Shown here piece by piece: positions 62,901-64,000 of a stretch of DNA of 64,000 bases (positions within the stretch are counted from its first letter, which is position 1; the number at the start of each line of letters is the position of its first letter). Made by a program: the position numbers and the translations under genes. A model generated the notes under the pieces. That model was not told where the DNA came from. It saw only the letters and a list, made by a program, of their open reading frames with translations, and did not search any database. Source of the DNA: Sitta carolinensis (Eukaryota; Chordata; Aves; Passeriformes; Sittidae); assembly GCA_032173965.1 (NCBI GenBank), contig CM063285.1, positions 26,323,660 to 26,387,659 of the forward strand, written 5' to 3'.

Positions 62901-63906
62901 ACTTGGTTTCAGTCCTTCAAAGAGAAATGTTACATTAAAGACGATGTTGGTAACCCTGCAGCATATCAGGAATTTATTATGAAATATAAACTGCATAAGA
63001 AACAAGAGATAACAGTGAACACAGGCAAGAAACTGACATAGTGTATTTATTTTTCGTTTTAATGTGGAGTTATGAATATTTATTGCATTTGTGGAAATTG
63101 CAGTTTCTGAGAACAAAACTATTTTTAATAGTTGAGCTGCTTTTGCTAAAATGTAACTCTCCAACTCATGTCAAGTTCTCAAAGCATTTTGTGTATGTCA
63201 CCATTCAGGAAGTTACTAAACACCTCCAGGGTGTTTGTCAGCTGTCCTGCAACAGAAAGATCTATCTTTTTTTTTTTATATACAATGCTTTTGTAATTTC
63301 CACTTAATAAATGAAGCACATTTTTTCATGTCACTTTAAGCAACAGCAGCAAAGATTTTCTATCAGTTGTTACTGTGTATTTGATCTTTCTCCAACAAAG
63401 TCAGCTACTGAGTATTCTTTGATTAGCGTGAGAAATCCCTGATTGGAAATTTCCATCTCTGGTATCCATTAGCTTACAGGGCCATGTAGCTGGACTCTCA
63501 TCATCTGTGGCTCAAATCTGGACTTTCAGCACTGCATCTACAGATACAATGCAACAGGGGAACAAATAGAAAATACCAAGGCAAATGAGAAAAAAAATCA
63601 AACACCCACGCTAGATCAAACAGTCAAGTGCATCTGAAAAACAACAGGTTAAAGTTTAGAAAAGTAGACTGCTAGGTATCAGCAGATCAGCCACAGAGAG
63701 AACTGGACACGTCTTTGTAGCATTTGGGAAAGTGTTGGCATGGCATGATTAGAGCAAGAATGACCAGTTCAGAAACACTGGCAGAGACAGTACAACTGGC
63801 TGACTGACAAGAATAGGCCAAACCATATTTCGTATAATTATGTGAAATAGTGATTCAGGCAAATATGTAGAAATACAACCATCAATGTGTTAAGAACATG
63901 AATAAT
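59937..63906. other. AT-rich non-coding stretch
   Basis: It contains a (TTTG)n run at 61118-61137. The + frame at 62209-62460 has some helix-like composition but no recognisable motif. No gene or repeat family recognised. Confidence 0.5.
61118..61137 (+). repeat. (TTTG)n microsatellite
   Basis: About four to five GTTT units after a T run. Confidence 0.85.
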
Positions 63907-64000
63907 AAAAAAAACAAAAACAAAACCCACAAAAACAAACAAGAAAAGCCCTACCCCAACAATTAAAAAAAGAGAAAACCTCAAGAGAAGAATGTTGCAA
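63907..64000. other. A-rich low-complexity end of the window
   Basis: Runs of A broken by single C or CCC (63907-63955), then mixed A-rich sequence to the window end. No feature recognised. Confidence 0.6.

Noticed and set aside
1..64000. CRISPR arrays, operons, tRNA or rRNA genes
   Set aside because: No regularly spaced direct repeats, no cloverleaf-like or rRNA-like sequence, and the repeat content is that of a bird nuclear genome.

Overview
The window looks like bird nuclear DNA, probably from a songbird or near relative. It is AT-rich (judged by eye) and shows no convincing protein-coding gene on either strand. The bird assignment rests on CR1 (chicken repeat 1) LINE fragments cut off at their 5' ends, including recognisable remnants of the end of the CR1 reverse-transcriptase reading frame, and on several avian-type endogenous-retrovirus LTRs. 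No tRNA, rRNA, snRNA, CRISPR array, operon or bacterial signal was seen. The best description is an intergenic desert or the inside of a very large intron.

Layout. Positions 1-5093 are plain AT-rich DNA with one weak terminal-exon candidate at 3383-3480. Positions 5094-10018 hold three LTRs in about 5 kb: a + strand solo LTR (5094-5739, repeat GTTGT), a - strand solo LTR (7694-8326, repeat GTTTG), and an older - strand LTR of about 1 kb (9000-10018). Positions 10770-13633 contain a 63-codon minus frame, two diverged copies of an unidentified repeat, a compound microsatellite and a CR1 3' end. Positions 17990-20328 hold two CR1 fragments in opposite orientation. Positions 22950-23960 form a GC-richer block with decayed reading frames, one of them coiled-coil-like. 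A third solo LTR lies at 24922-25697 (- strand, repeat ATTCT). From there to the end the DNA is mostly featureless, apart from an LTR-like GC-rich block (40629-41617), several microsatellites and homopolymers, and a + strand LTR near 59382-59936 that has lost its poly(A) signal.

No genes work together here. The history that can be read is one of retroelement insertion, LTR-LTR recombination leaving solo LTRs, 5' truncation of CR1, and microsatellite growth. The three clearest LTRs each have an exact 5-bp target duplication, which is known for class III (ERV-L-like) elements. I worked out their ends by reading both flanks. Family names need a repeat-library search and are not given. Boundaries marked approximate are estimates from alignment to remembered family architecture.
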